DNA of 64,000 bases from Euglena gracilis (GCA_039621445.1 CP154957.1:28008541-28072540), one strand, 5' to 3'. Positions 40,293 through 51,242 are shown, counted from the first letter of the stretch. Numbers and translations: made by a program. The notes: generated from the letters alone by a model not told the origin.

Positions 40293-43200
40293 CCATCTGT
40301 TCTGGATCTCAGACGGATGTGATACAATTATGCACAAGTACTATGAGGAACAACACCCTTGGGTTGTTGCTCCTGAAGTACATCACAACATGGTCAAACT
40401 CTACAAGGAAAAAGCCCGTGGCTTTTTCTTCGACGGTACAATTTCCTGTTACGAAAGCCAGGATGGCATCGACAATTTGCCGGGTTTCTGGCAACTACTT
40501 TTTTGGCTCGGATTCCATTGCATGAACTTCGGTTCATTTGCAATGCCCGCCAGCCAAGCGCACTACTTGCCACATCCAAAGTTACAATACGGATGGGAAT
40601 CGTCCCTTGACGCACTGAAGACAATGTTCGACAATATCCGAGAAATCGGACCACAAGGCATACAATGGGAAGTATTCCCACTTCCAAAGGATATACAATT
40701 GGTGACACACGAAATGTTATGTTATGACGACCAAATCTTTCCTCAACGAACACTACGGCCCCCACTTCCAAGTGGTCGGAATCGACCTGACATACCCACA
40801 AAAATTCGTGCTTTGGTGCACCCACTGCCACCACAAGTTCCCCGTGGACTTCTGGGGCTTTGGCGTGCGCGGTCGGACAACCGACCGCCCAAACGCACAA
40901 AGGGCGCAGCCCCACCAACGCGAATGGGCGGAGGCCCAACAACAACGAAGACTACTTGGACACATCTGCCACAATCCCCTCGAAGTCAGGGAAATCGGAT
41001 ACGCCAGACGAAACCACCGACAAATGCTTCTGCACATGCAGACGTTCCAATGGAGAGCATGGGTGTCCTATGCTCTGGAAATCTACAATTTATTCAACCC
41101 AAAACAACAACTCCCACAAGAATACCTCCCTCTTCGACCTGAATGGGACGAAGACGGAAAACGGAAGTACATCAAACGCCTGTTTGGTGAAACCCTCCGA
41201 AGAGAGGACTTTGCCCCATTTTTCAAGGGCAAACGTACAAATAAGGATGGGTTGGCCATCCCAATACTGGACTGGCTTCCTCGCGGATCGGGAGGAAACA
41301 AATTTGTCGGATGGCAAAACTTCCGTCTGCGACCACGTATAAAACTCCCTGAACCTCAGCCGGCGGAGTCCGAAGCAGCGCAGTCTGCAGTTGAACAACC
41401 TCCAACGGCTGCATCATCTACAACGTCAACAGCCAAAGCAGCAGCGAAGCCTGCAACCAAACGTTCGGAAGAACGTTTGCCACAACCTCCACCTACACCT
41501 ACAATGTCTGTGGAACACACTCCCGTACACTCTTCAGACTCTTCGTCCGTTTCTTATTCTGGGTCATCCAGCGATGAGGAAATGGAAGAACGGACAGACA
41601 ATGAACACAGTACACGCTCCGTCTCCTCCGCATCTGTGGAGTCTGAACCCGAAGATGCCGGCGTACAACATGCTCTAAGGGCCGAAGTGCCAGCTACAAC
41701 GCCTGCTCAAACACGACCACAAACACCATTGCCAGACGCGGAACCTGACGCGCCTGCAGAATTTACAATGGCCGAAGTGCCTGCAGACTCCACAACGGCC
41801 GCAGCGCCTTCGGCAGACGTGGTTCCACCTACTCCCGCACATGCGGAAGCTGGACAGGAAGTAACTGATGCTGAGATAATCGCATTTCGCGAACTGATCA
41901 CAAGACAACAACACGAAGGTATCGACAGATACCAAGAACCAGACGACTTTATACTCATACCACCACAAGTTGGACGCGCTGCAGAACGCGTCCTCGGAAG
42001 CGTCCGAAGTGGCGTAGCCTCGATGGTTGCAATGGTGCGATCGAGGTCTTCCTCTTCAACGCGAAGTCCCCGTGACACGGGACTTGGCGAACAACCCACA
42101 CAAGAAGCTACGGCTTCCACCACAGCACTGGCAGCAGACGCCGCCAGCTCTACTCCTGATGTCCAAACACCCGAAGTGGTGACAACAACTGAATCGACTA
42201 CGGTCGAACAAACGCCACCACATGACACAACACCCGTAGTGGTACACACACCTGAACAGGTGGTACCGACGGTTCCTGACGTACCACCTACCACCACACC
42301 AACGGTCAAACCTGCTCCAAAGTCGCCTGCAGAACGCCCTTTTCCGCCACAGCGGAAAGAGAAAGGCAGTAAGCCTAAGGCTAAACCACAGCCTGCAGAA
42401 CCGTGCAAACCTGCTGAACGACACAACGAACCAAAACCACCTCCACCTGGGAGTGGTAGCAAATCAGGAAAGCGGGCGAAGACCCCAGCTGCTACCACAC
42501 CAGCACCGACATATACCGAAGTGGCCGGGAAAAGCCGGGTCACTTCTACCCTCCGAGGTAGAACTCGACAAGATACAATGTCTGAGACCTCGCAAGAGGA
42601 AAACATGCCCGTTGACGATAATGCCACTCTTTGGCAAGAAGAAGACATTATCTCCAACCTGCCAAGCGTCGAAGAACGCACTGCCATGATACAATCAGCC
42701 CGCGCACGCGGTATCTTGTTGAACAAGTGGATTGAACCATTGTTTTTCAATGAACAGAAGTACAACTACTATGTTCGCCATATTTGGCGATTCTACAATG
42801 CCAGATCACCAAGAGTGTTTGCCCAATACCTTGGGGAAACATTCCTGTTTGACAATAGACCGAATGGTCAAACAACATGGCTCTGTACTGTTTGTCACAA
42901 CATTCGTAACAGCATGCCAGCTGTGCATGTCTGTTATGCGGACAACAAACGGAAAAATTTTCACCACAACGAATTCGTTCCAAATACAGCCGCTTTGATT
43001 TGCGGTGATTGCATCATCGCCTGGAGAAAACTGAACAACTTCCGTTGGTCGGAAGAGGACAGAGACCGTGACGTACCAGTTTTCTGTGTCAACTGCCTAC
43101 GGGCAGACATATATTTGCCCGCAGATGGCGGAAATCTCAAGATCGTACCCGGAAGCGAGGACGTTCTGGAAGATTTCCTTAATTTTTACAAAACAAAACG

Positions 43201-43837
43201 ACAAATGTACCAACACAAAAGCTTCAAGAAAGCTGAGGCTTTTGACCGCGGCGGAATCGCCTATGACTTCCAAACTGATTCCGGCGGAATCAGACTTGCT
43301 GTGGAATGTACAAAAGCACGATTGCCCATACTCTTCAATGATGATGACTGGAAACGAGTCATTTACCCACTCTTTACAAAGCCTTCAACGGTTTCTGAAA
43401 CCACACAACGATGGTTATTGCCCGACTATCCACCTGAACGACATGGTTACGAACATTACTCAGAATGGGTTGGAACCATTCTGAAACCACACATAACCCG
43501 CTGTGCCTGTGCATCCCGCGCGCATAACGTTGATTTCAACGCTCTGCCTGGAATGCCACCACAGGTACCAGCAAACCATCCAAGATGGAACTATTACATA
43601 TGGCCTGCAACTTTTCCGAGAGTTTTCTGGGAAAATTTGCAGATGTACCTCCACAAGCGAGCTGAAATGCTCAAAACCGAACTTCCCAAGGAGATCCAAG
43701 AAGTCAAAAGTTGGGTTATCCCCCGGATCAACATGGATGATCCTGACAAGGATACCCTAGACTTACGTCCAACTGAAATGTCCTTGGTACAAGACCCACA
43801 CATGGGTGAGTACTTCAAGGAAACCCGCAAACGTTGA
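40285..43837 (+). CDS. ORF4 of element C, unknown protein with Cys/His zinc-like clusters (one frame break)
   Basis: Starts at the ATGATTGA overlap with the ORF3 stop. The first frame (40285 to about 40740) is clearly coding (YEEQHPWVVAPEVHHNMVKLY, PGFWQLLFWLGFHCMNFG). Coding then continues at +1 from about 40742 (LNEHYGPHFQVVGIDLTYPQKF) to 43837. The N-terminal domain has WCTHCHHKFPVDFWG. A 400-residue Thr/Pro/Ala/Ser-rich linker follows (41340-42590). The C-terminal domain (42600-43837) has WLCTVCHNIR, HVCYAD, LICGDCIIAW and VFCVNCLRADIYLP, suggesting several zinc sites, then a conserved-looking helical end. I see no membrane segment and no known catalytic motif. By position it takes the place env has in retroviruses. 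It may bind nucleic acid; that is inference from the Cys pairs only. Confidence 0.8.
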
Positions 43838-44210
43838 GGGTTTCCTGCCTCATACAATCAGCTACGGCTGAGATGGGCGTAGTCCCGCATAATGAGCGAA
43901 GTCTCGAGCGTGAATACGCACTTCATCATCGCGTTCAACACCGTTTCAAGACACAATGGCGGAATCGCCTTAAGTTTGGTGGATAACACGTTGATCGCGA
44001 AGATTCAAGACCACAAAGACACTACGGTGTCAAGTAAGAAGACACACGAAGCACAGCATGCGCGCCAGAATTCTTTTGCGCTTTGTGCTCCAAACACGGT
44101 AACCGTAATTGGGAACCAGACCATGGTATCCTGGTACTGTCTCCCTGAACCCGGGACTGTGCCTGGCATCCCGACTGGCCTGGTCCAGAAGGGAAATCGG
44201 GCAGAGCCCT
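43838..44210 (+). other. 3' noncoding region of element C
   Basis: No convincing ORF. It holds the hairpin CAGC-TACG-GCTG (43859-43870) and other short inverted repeats. Confidence 0.5.
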
Positions 44211-44220
44211 GGGAGGGGGA
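44211..44220 (+). other. polypurine tract of element C
   Basis: GGGAGGGGGA abuts the 3' LTR exactly, as expected for the plus-strand primer. Confidence 0.88.
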
Positions 44221-44652
44221 TGTGTACCAGGCAGCCATTCTGCCATGGCACTGTGTACCAGATACAATGGGCTACGGCCTACAAGCTGGCTACGGCCGGG
44301 CTGTACACAGTGGCATGGTTAAACCATAAGACAAAGAGAGAATCTCAGAGCTAGCGAAAGCTTAGCGAAAGTAACTGGTTCCTAATTCAAGGTTATCGGG
44401 TTTGGTGCTTTGCAATTCTCTTTTAGAATACTGAGGGCGAAGGCCCATTTGAATACAAGTTTTATTTCTTTCTTTTACAAAGCTCGAAAGAGCGAAAGTC
44501 ACTTTCATATAAGGGACTGCGGTCCCACCAATTCTTCTGCTTGTGTGCTTTGCATTCAAAAGGGGAAAAGGGAAGCAAATTTTATTGTTACTCCCCCCAC
44601 GGGCTTTTCGGGAGGAAAGCATAAGTAGAAAAGCCGGGGTGGGACGTACACT
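44221..44652 (+). repeat. 3' LTR of element C
   Basis: 432 bp, identical to 27001-27432 in my comparison. It is followed by the second GCGG target duplication (44653-44656). Confidence 0.97.
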
Positions 44653-45316
44653 GCGGCACCGGCCACTCCAAGGCCTGCCCCACCAGCCCCCACGATAGGC
44701 CGAGGGGGCAGCCGACTTCATGGCACGGATGCGGGCTATGGACGAGAAGGTGGCCTCAACCTTGAATGCCTTGCACGCCAAACGATGGGCTTCCATCGAC
44801 GCCAAGCGAAGGGACCCACCTCCCCTGGAGGTCGGTGCCAAGGTGTGGTACCGTCCCGAGACACAGCCGGGCACAGACAAGTTGGCCACCAAGTGGAAAA
44901 GGGGTACTGTGGTGGCCCGCCGGGGTCGCCACTCGTATGTGGTGGAGCTGGCCCCGGGGGCCTGCCAAGAGGCACACCGGAGCCAACTCAAGCTCCACAC
45001 GGAGGATGAGTTCTCCACAGACCCCCTCCTACTCTTCTATTTCAACGACAAGGCGGCCCCCCTGGAGGTGGGCCCGGATGAGTGGGTGGTGGAGGAGATT
45101 GTGGGCAGCCGGAACCACCCGGAAACGGGGGTGCCGGAATTTCAGGTGAGGTGGAAAAATTGGGATCCGATGGATCTCCAATGGCTGCCATGGTCGGATT
45201 TCTTCCCATCCTACAACGAGGATGTGGTGGATTATTGTGCAGCCAAGGGGATTCCATTGGAGGTGGTGGGACTTCTCCGCCCCGGGAGGAAAGGGGGGCG
45301 GGGTCGAATACAATAG
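44653..45316 (+). pseudogene. pol: pol of copy B: integrase C-terminus and chromodomain (after element C)
   Basis: Resumes the integrase interrupted at 27000. A TAG at 44696-44698 replaces the GAG of copy A. The rest is open to 45316: RPETQPGTDKLATKWKRG, then the chromodomain WVVEEIVGSR..FQVRWKNWDPMDLQW (about 45085-45200). A purine tract and LTR follow. Confidence 0.93.
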
Positions 45317-45361
45317 GGGGAGGGTTTGAGGTGGAGGCGGGGGGAAGTTGGGTGTGGGGAC

Positions 45362-48261
45362 TGTGGTGGTGGCGGAGCACCCCTACGTCCCCGGCCCTTT
45401 TTCTGATTTTATTTGTGTCTTCGCAGGTTCAACTTCAATTTCAAATTCAGATTTCAAACCCCTGCGACCGCCCCTTGGCGACGGGCGTGGGGCCGGTGGC
45501 CCCAGAAGCCAGGAGCCTGGTGGCCCCTTTGAAGGGGACAGGACGCCAGGGCGGGGCGAGGAGGCCACACGAGTGCACGGGGGGGGGGCTCCCATCCCCA
45601 AGGGCCCCTGCGGGCGCCCACATTCCCCCCCCAGGGCTGGCCTCGCCCAACACCCGCGGCCACAGAGCGCCCCCCGGCGCCCACTCGCTGCACGTGCTGA
45701 ACACCGCACGGTGCGGCACCCGGGCGCTGAGGGGGCCCACGGGGCCGCTAGGACCCAAGGGGGGGCCTCGAGCCCCTGCATTCTTTCAGTTCTGCCCTTC
45801 ACATCAAGGGTTCAATGTCTTTTACAATTTCAGCTTTGAGATTTGAAGGGGCCCCGGGCCAAGGCGGCCCCGGGGGGGGGGGGGCGCCTGACGGCTAACT
45901 ACACCCCTCCTCGGCCCACCACGCCGGGGGGGGGCACCTACCATTTTAACCAATTTTTGATGGTTGGCCACTCCCGTCTTCGGCCCACCGAGCCGAGGGA
46001 GGGGGGGGGCGCCTGCCAATTCTCCTCGATTTTTTGATGGTTGGCCACACCCCTCTTCGGCCCACCGTGCCGAGGGAGGGGGGGGGGCGCTGCCAATTTT
46101 TGACCGATATTTTTGCGGTCGACCACACCCCTCCTCGGCCCACCATGCAGAGGGAGGGGGGGGCGCCTGCCGATTTTCCACCAATTTTTGAAAATTACAC
46201 CCCGTCGGCCAATTTTTGAAGCTAACCACGCCGGGGGTGGGGTGCAAGCGCCAACCCCCCTCCACACCGGAGAGAGCGGGGGGGGGGGGCAGCCCCCCCT
46301 CCCAAGAGGACGGGCCCCGGCCAAGGCGGCTCGGCCCACAACGCGGGGGGGGGGGGCAGCCCCCTCCTCCAAGGAACGGGACCCACCCAAGGCGCCTCTC
46401 CGGCGCCCCCTCCAGCACGCACCCTGCCAAGCCCCCGGGGGCTTTTGGCCCCGGGATACCGGGCAAGGCGGGGCGGCCCTGCTGGGTTGGTCAAATTGTA
46501 GGGGGTGTGGGCCTCACCACTCCCACAACCCCCTGGCGGCTGGCCCTTGGCGCCTGCAGGCCCTGCCACTGGCTGGGATCCATCAATTCACCCAGGGGGC
46601 CTGGCACCCACCTGGGACTTTCCTTGGAACTTTTCATGGTAATCCCACTTCCCAATTCCCAGCGCTGGCACAAATCAATATAGTTCCCAGAACTGAACAA
46701 CCAAAGTCAAACTGAACATGCTGCTTGCCACTGTAAACACAAACACAAACACAGACAGAATTTTGCGTAATTCCTAATTCCTCTGCTGGAATCTTAATCT
46801 CTTTCCCAGCGCCCACAAAATGTTTCCTTCCCAACATGCAGGAGCTTTCCACCCCGGGCCAAGCGGGGCCTGGGGGGGAGGAATCACAATTACACATTGG
46901 CATCGAGTGTTTCGGGGGGGGGGAGTCCGCCCCTACCCATGGGCCAAGAAGGCTCACGGGACCGGAGGGGGAGCGGAGGGGCGCCAAGCGGTGCCTCCCC
47001 GGGTCACGAGCCCGGAGGCGCCCGTCCCCCTTCTCGCCCCTCCCCTGTACCCCCTCCCCGACAGCACGCGCTACACACGGCACGTGGCGCCACCGCTTGT
47101 GCGTTTCAAAAAGAAAAAAATACAATTTTTTTCAGAGGAGGGAAATCAAAAAGGAGGGGGGGCGGCACCTCGGACCGGCAAAGGAGTCGAATTTAAGTTG
47201 CACGGCAAATTTTTTGAGGAGGGGAGTGTGCGCGGTCCGAGGGTGCCCGCCCCAAGGAGGGGTCCCAAGGGGGCCCAAAGGGGCCACGAAGGGCCGCAAG
47301 GGGGCTCCAAGGCCCCCAAGGGCCTTTTGAGGCCCCACTGGCCCCAAGGGGGCCCCACAGCCCATTTTGACCAAGCCAAGGGAAGGTAAAGGAGGGGGCA
47401 GGTTGAGGGGGCCAACAGGCAACCCCCAAGGGGATGCGCAAGCCCTGCTGGGCTTTGCGCAAGCATGCGCACCCCCTTTGTGGGCGCTTGGGATGGCGCA
47501 ATTCATTAAGAATTGCGCAGAGTATACCAAGTAGCCCCCCCAGCTGTAGCCCCCCTCCAATTGTATATTTTCTGTTCACAGGGCTCTGTTCACACTCTGT
47601 TTTGTCTGACATTTGGCGTCAATTGTGTTGCATTGCAATTCGAAGTTCAAATCAAGGAAGTCCAAATACAAGTTCAAGTCATTGATTATTGTTGGTTATT
47701 CATCCAAGATCAATTGATTGGACCTCAAAAGTATGTCATTTTCAACATCACCATCCTCAACAACACCCACCCCTACCCCATTTTTCCTCCAAGGGGAAAA
47801 CCCCCACCAGGTGGGCCCGAGGGGCTCAAATTTTAACGATCCTACGCGGGTTGCGCCACCAGGGGTCCCTTCACAGGGACCTCAGGGGGGGCAACCCCTA
47901 CACCCCAAGCTGTAGCCCCCCTCCAATTGTACATTTTCTGTTCACAGGGCTCTGTTCACACTCTGTCATTTGTGTTCACCAATTGTTTGCTTGCAAGTTA
48001 ATTCAACGACAAATCAAGGAAATACAAATTACAAATTTCAAGTTCAAGTCTCATTGATCAAGAATTCAAGTTCATTTGTTGAAGCAAAAGTATGTCGTTT
48101 TCAACATCTCCATCCGCACCAACACCAACCCCTACCCCACTTTTCCTCCAAGGGGAAAACCCCCACCAGGTGGGCCCGACGGGCTCAAATTCAAAAGATC
48201 CTATGCGGGTTGCGCCACCAGGGGTCCCTTCGCAGGGACCTCAGGAGGGGCAACCCTTACA
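45362..48261 (+). repeat. 3' LTR of copy B (with one insertion)
   Basis: About 2.9 kb, starting at TGTGGTGG (approximate) and ending ..GCAACCCTTACA at 48261. Matches the A/B shared LTR except for a 321-bp insertion (46497-46817), a different arrangement of the C/G-rich repeats at 45840-46200, and small indels in homopolymers. Frames in it (for example 45082-45846) are shadows. No host gene lies inside. Confidence 0.85.
46497..46817. mobile_element. probable solo LTR (321 bp) inserted in B's 3' LTR
   Basis: The segment TGTAGGGGGTG..GCGCCCACA is absent at the matching place in the A/B shared LTR (about 11200). AAAT occurs on both sides (46493-46496, 46818-46821), giving a 4-bp target duplication. 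TG..CA ends plus a short duplication suggest an LTR left by recombination; other small elements are possible. Confidence 0.6.
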
Positions 48262-48296
48262 AGGGGGGATTATTCCCTGGACCCCCAACTTTTTTA

Positions 48297-49560
48297 ATGG
48301 CTGAGGCAGCAGTTCAAAAATTACATAACCCTGAAAACAGACCTTTTGCCTCACCAAGCAACAAAAAAATGCCACGATTTGTGGCCAGGTGGCCCCACTG
48401 GGGAGCCACAGCAGTAGATGCATTACAATGTCCACTGGACAACATTGGGGATCTTAATGCTAACCCCCCCTGGTTTGTAATCCAAAAATTTCTCCCCGGA
48501 TTAAAAGTGTTTCCACAGGCCAAAGTTTTGATGGTCACCGCCTACTGGGATTCAGCCACATGGTGGACCAAGTTAATAAAAATGAAAGTTCCAGGGACCC
48601 CCTGTCTTAAAATCACCCCTTACATGGGTATGTTCACCAATTGCAGGAGGAAAAAAATGTCACCCCCCAGGTGGCCCCTGCTTTGCATGATTTGCTCAGG
48701 CAAATTTTGGAGGGGAAACAAATACAAAACACAACCATTAACGATTTCCTGGGAAGAAACCCCAGCTTAAAGCGTTATCAAAGCGCTTTTACGCTTTTAT
48801 GGGTGATTTTGGACAAAATAAGGGTACCCCCCCTGAAGCCACCACTGACCAAGTGGTTGACGCTTTAATTTAACTGTTCCAGTTTTCAAATGCCCAAGCA
48901 CGCAATGCATACAGTGCTAAACTTTTGATCCCTGGCTTTGGTGGCCTCAAATTCCATGCCATGTTGGCACCTTATAAAAGGCTTTCGAACCCAAACCTGG
49001 AGAAATATGGTGCATTCTGGGATCCCCTCACAATCCTCCTGGGGCTGGCACAGTCGGTCCTGCCCTCTGATATGTGTACATTGCGTACACAACTAATTTT
49101 CTGTTCACGCATCCTCTGTTTATACAGATCATCTGATTTGGCACAGGTCCAAAGAACCACCAGTGTGTTGGGGGGGGGGGCACCCTACATCAAAATTGAA
49201 CGTAAAGGACAAAAACTCCATGTGTGGGAGAGAGTTGTCTCCATTACCCAGTGCCCCAAATCAGTCCCTTTCATTTGATGAGGTCTTACGTGGAAGCAAC
49301 ACCTTTCTTTGTGAAACCTGGGGGCCCCCTTTTAATTACGTTAAAACCCCCCTATAAAGCCATTAAGGCAGATACCATTGTTTCGATAACCAAATAGTTT
49401 TTGACCAAACAGGGGGTACCCACCCCCCCAGGTTTGGGAACCGCACTCCACCAGAGGGGCAGGAGTTGGTTTACTCAAAAAATTGGGCCTTTCTGCCCAA
49501 CGAAGTTTGTGAAATTGGTAAGTGGAAGGGGGTGGAGGTTTTCACAGCCGATTATCAAAG
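48297..49560 (+). pseudogene. DIRS3 Dam-like end and tyrosine recombinase (decayed)
   Basis: Pieces of the Dam-like domain (RWPHWGATAVDALQCPLDN, VLMVTAYWDSATWW) and of the recombinase (HDLLRQILEGKQ, ARNAYSAKLLIPGFGG in part, CLYRSSDLAQVQRT) in several frames. A TAA interrupts the recombinase near 48868. The end segment SAQEV-like to YQRLG is read near 49480-49570. Confidence 0.85.
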
Positions 49561-49620
49561 ACTTGGCGCCCAAGTTGCTTTGGAGAGTGCCCTGGCCCCC
49601 CTTTTTTCAGTGCACAATCT

Positions 49621-49982
49621 GGCCTCACAATGGCAAAGTGCGGAGCCCGAGGTGTCTCGTACTCCCTCGAGGCTAGCGGACCAGGGAGGAAGGGAAACTG
49701 AGGGCGAAGCACAAAGACCTTGTGATCCCGACCCCCCACCCATATAAGAAAATTTGTCTTCAAACGCCCTCGGTCAGAAGACGGGGACCAGGGGGGAGGT
49801 GGGGGGGACCCCCCTAAGAAAAGAAACAGCGCCATGGAGGCGGCACTAAGCGGGACCTCCTAACCCAGCGCACCAAACAATCACAACAAACCGCCGGCGA
49901 ACAAGGCATGGCCTCACAATGTCTTTGTGCTTCGCCCTCGGCGTCCCTTCCTCCCTGGTCGGCATGCCTTGAGGGAGTACGA
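49621..49982 (+). repeat. DIRS3 internal complementary region and 3' terminus
   Basis: 49621-49725 has the fused-terminus structure (..GAGGTGTC joined to TCGTACTCCC..). 49842-49982 is the terminal inverted repeat ending GGGAGTACGA. The 49726-49841 spacer is C/G-rich. Confidence 0.88.
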
Positions 49983-50777
49983 AGGTCCTCACCTGGATGT
50001 TCACCGGTCTCCGGCCAGGCAGCCTCCTGAGTCCCCAGTGCCGCTCCGGGATATCCCATAGTCGTGGACCAACCCACGGCGATCCCTACACCTTGGGGCC
50101 TCCATTGCTGCCCCTTGCGTGGACGGGACCCAAATTCTGGTAGAATGGATTTGATATTGGTTTTCTGTTTGGTTTCTTGGCCACCAATTGCCAAGGGCTG
50201 TTGCTGTCCCTTTTTGCGGTTGGGGAATATTCTGAAAAGGAATTTTTTTGTTGGGGGAGAGCCACGGATTGAAAGATGGAGGCCGCACAGGCAGGTTCTC
50301 TTCGGTGTCTTGTCGGGCACGGTGTTGTCCAGCTGCTGCTTCTGATCTCGTAGGTCTTTAATAGTTCATTGAAATCAATCTTTTCAAATTCCAATTTAAC
50401 TTGATGTTTCGGTCTTGACCACAGCTTCAATGCTAACTTCCTGGTCTAGATGCTGTTCTGAACAAGAGAGTCGGTTAACCTTGCCGTAAGGAATATCACC
50501 TTCTCCAATGGCTATCCCCCCCCAAACTTGACCAAACGTGGAATAGGTCCTTCTTCTGGAAAGTTTGTTGTCTTGACTTCTTCTCTTGGTTCGACTTCGT
50601 GCGTAGATTTTATTACATTCTTCTGGGAGTCGAAGGGCAACTTAGAAATCAGCGAAATCCGGCCAAAAAAGGCACTAAACGCAGACTCCTACCCCAGCGC
50701 CCTAAAAGAAAATCACAAAAAACCGCCGGCGAGCAAGGCATGGCGTCACGATGGCAAAGTGCGGAGCCCGAGGTGTC
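49983..50777 (-). mobile_element. 5' fragment of a further DIRS-type element (DIRS-X)
   Basis: The right end is a DIRS 5' terminus (..CGGAGCCCGAGGTGTC at 50777, ITR from about 50651). Read on the minus strand, a leader is followed by a decayed, ORF1-like frame (50086-50430, EFEKIDFNELLKTYEIR..) that differs from ORF1 of DIRS1, so it is a related but distinct subfamily. The rest of it is missing where DIRS3 ends at 49982; DIRS3 probably inserted in it. Confidence 0.7.
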
Positions 50778-50956
50778 TGTTCTGCTGTGTGGTTGGTGCG
50801 CGCGGGGGTGCCGCTACTGCTTTTTGTCACCGGAGCTGGCCGCCTCCTATTTATGCCCTTCGGTCTCGAGAAGACAGGGTGTCGACTCTAAAAGTTCAGC
50901 CGGAATTTTTTTCGGGAGGTATTGCATTTACGAAGACAATTCGCGGAGCGCAATTT
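50778..50956. other. 179-bp spacer between two DIRS 5' ends
   Basis: No gene. It contains CTACTGCTTTTTGTCACCGG, which resembles TTACTGCTTTTTGTTTCCGG at about 60248, next to another DIRS terminus. Confidence 0.5.
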
Positions 50957-51242
50957 GACACCTCGGGCTCCTCACTTTGCCATTGTGAGGCCATGCCTTG
51001 CTCACCGGCGGTTTGTTGTGATTGTTCTGGTGCGCTGGGTTAGGAGTCCCTGCTTAGTGCCTTTTTTTTCGCCGGAGTTGGGTGACTCCTAACTTGTTCT
51101 TCGACACACAGAAGAAAGGAAAAGAGTTCACGAACGAAGAAGAATCGAGAAGAGAAGTCAATATCAATTCAATATACAGAAGAACACGAACAAGAAGATT
51201 ATCAATTGAGAAGTCAATTATCAAACTTCAATTTCGACTTCG

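Larger units (their letters stand above)
27001..44652 (+). mobile_element. element C, giant Ty3-type chromovirus with two extra ORFs
   Basis: 17,652 bp, bounded by two 432-bp LTRs that I compared line by line and found identical, flanked by GCGG duplications. It has a primer binding site, purine tract, gag (1587 aa), pol (protease, Dam-like, RT, RNase H, integrase, chromodomain), and then 6.2 kb with two further large ORFs. Identical LTRs mean very recent insertion. Its base composition and codon habits differ sharply from copies A and B (few G/C runs, many CAA/ACA, dispersed short hairpins). Two 1-nt frame disruptions (near 35178 and 40740) are the only damage I see. Confidence 0.97.
17413..45316 (+). 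mobile_element. Ty3/gypsy-type chromovirus copy B, internal region (interrupted by element C)
   Basis: Same family as copy A. The internal part is 17413-27000 plus 44653-45316, split by element C inside the integrase. It is preceded by the LTR ending at 17412 and followed by an LTR ending at 48261. Since A and B share the LTR between them, this is a head-to-tail array of at least two internal regions. Damage: in-frame stops at 26209-26211 and 44696-44698, four or more frame breaks, and a deletion in the integrase core. The methyltransferase-protease part of pol is intact. Confidence 0.93.
48262..49982 (+). mobile_element. DIRS3, 3' part of a DIRS-type element into which the A-B array inserted
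   Basis: Starts abruptly after the LTR end at the DIRS position that encodes DYSLDPQLFQWL (compare 53680 in DIRS2), so the remainder of DIRS3 should lie left of copy A outside the window. It ends with GGGAGTACGA (49982), the reverse complement of the DIRS left end. The ICR is at 49621-49725 and the terminal repeat at 49842-49982. Confidence 0.88.

Noticed and set aside
37953-43837. ORF3/ORF4 as an envelope gene
   Set aside because: Position fits env, but neither protein shows a signal peptide, a membrane anchor or glycoprotein-like Cys spacing.
26997-44656. Element C boundaries with a 5-bp duplication
   Set aside because: The bases outside GCGG differ (G on the left, T on the right), so only 4 bp are duplicated.
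49838-51080. Repeated ITR blocks as a tandem satellite
   Set aside because: Each block fits the terminus of a separate DIRS element in a definite orientation (DIRS3 end, DIRS-X 5' end, DIRS2 5' end).
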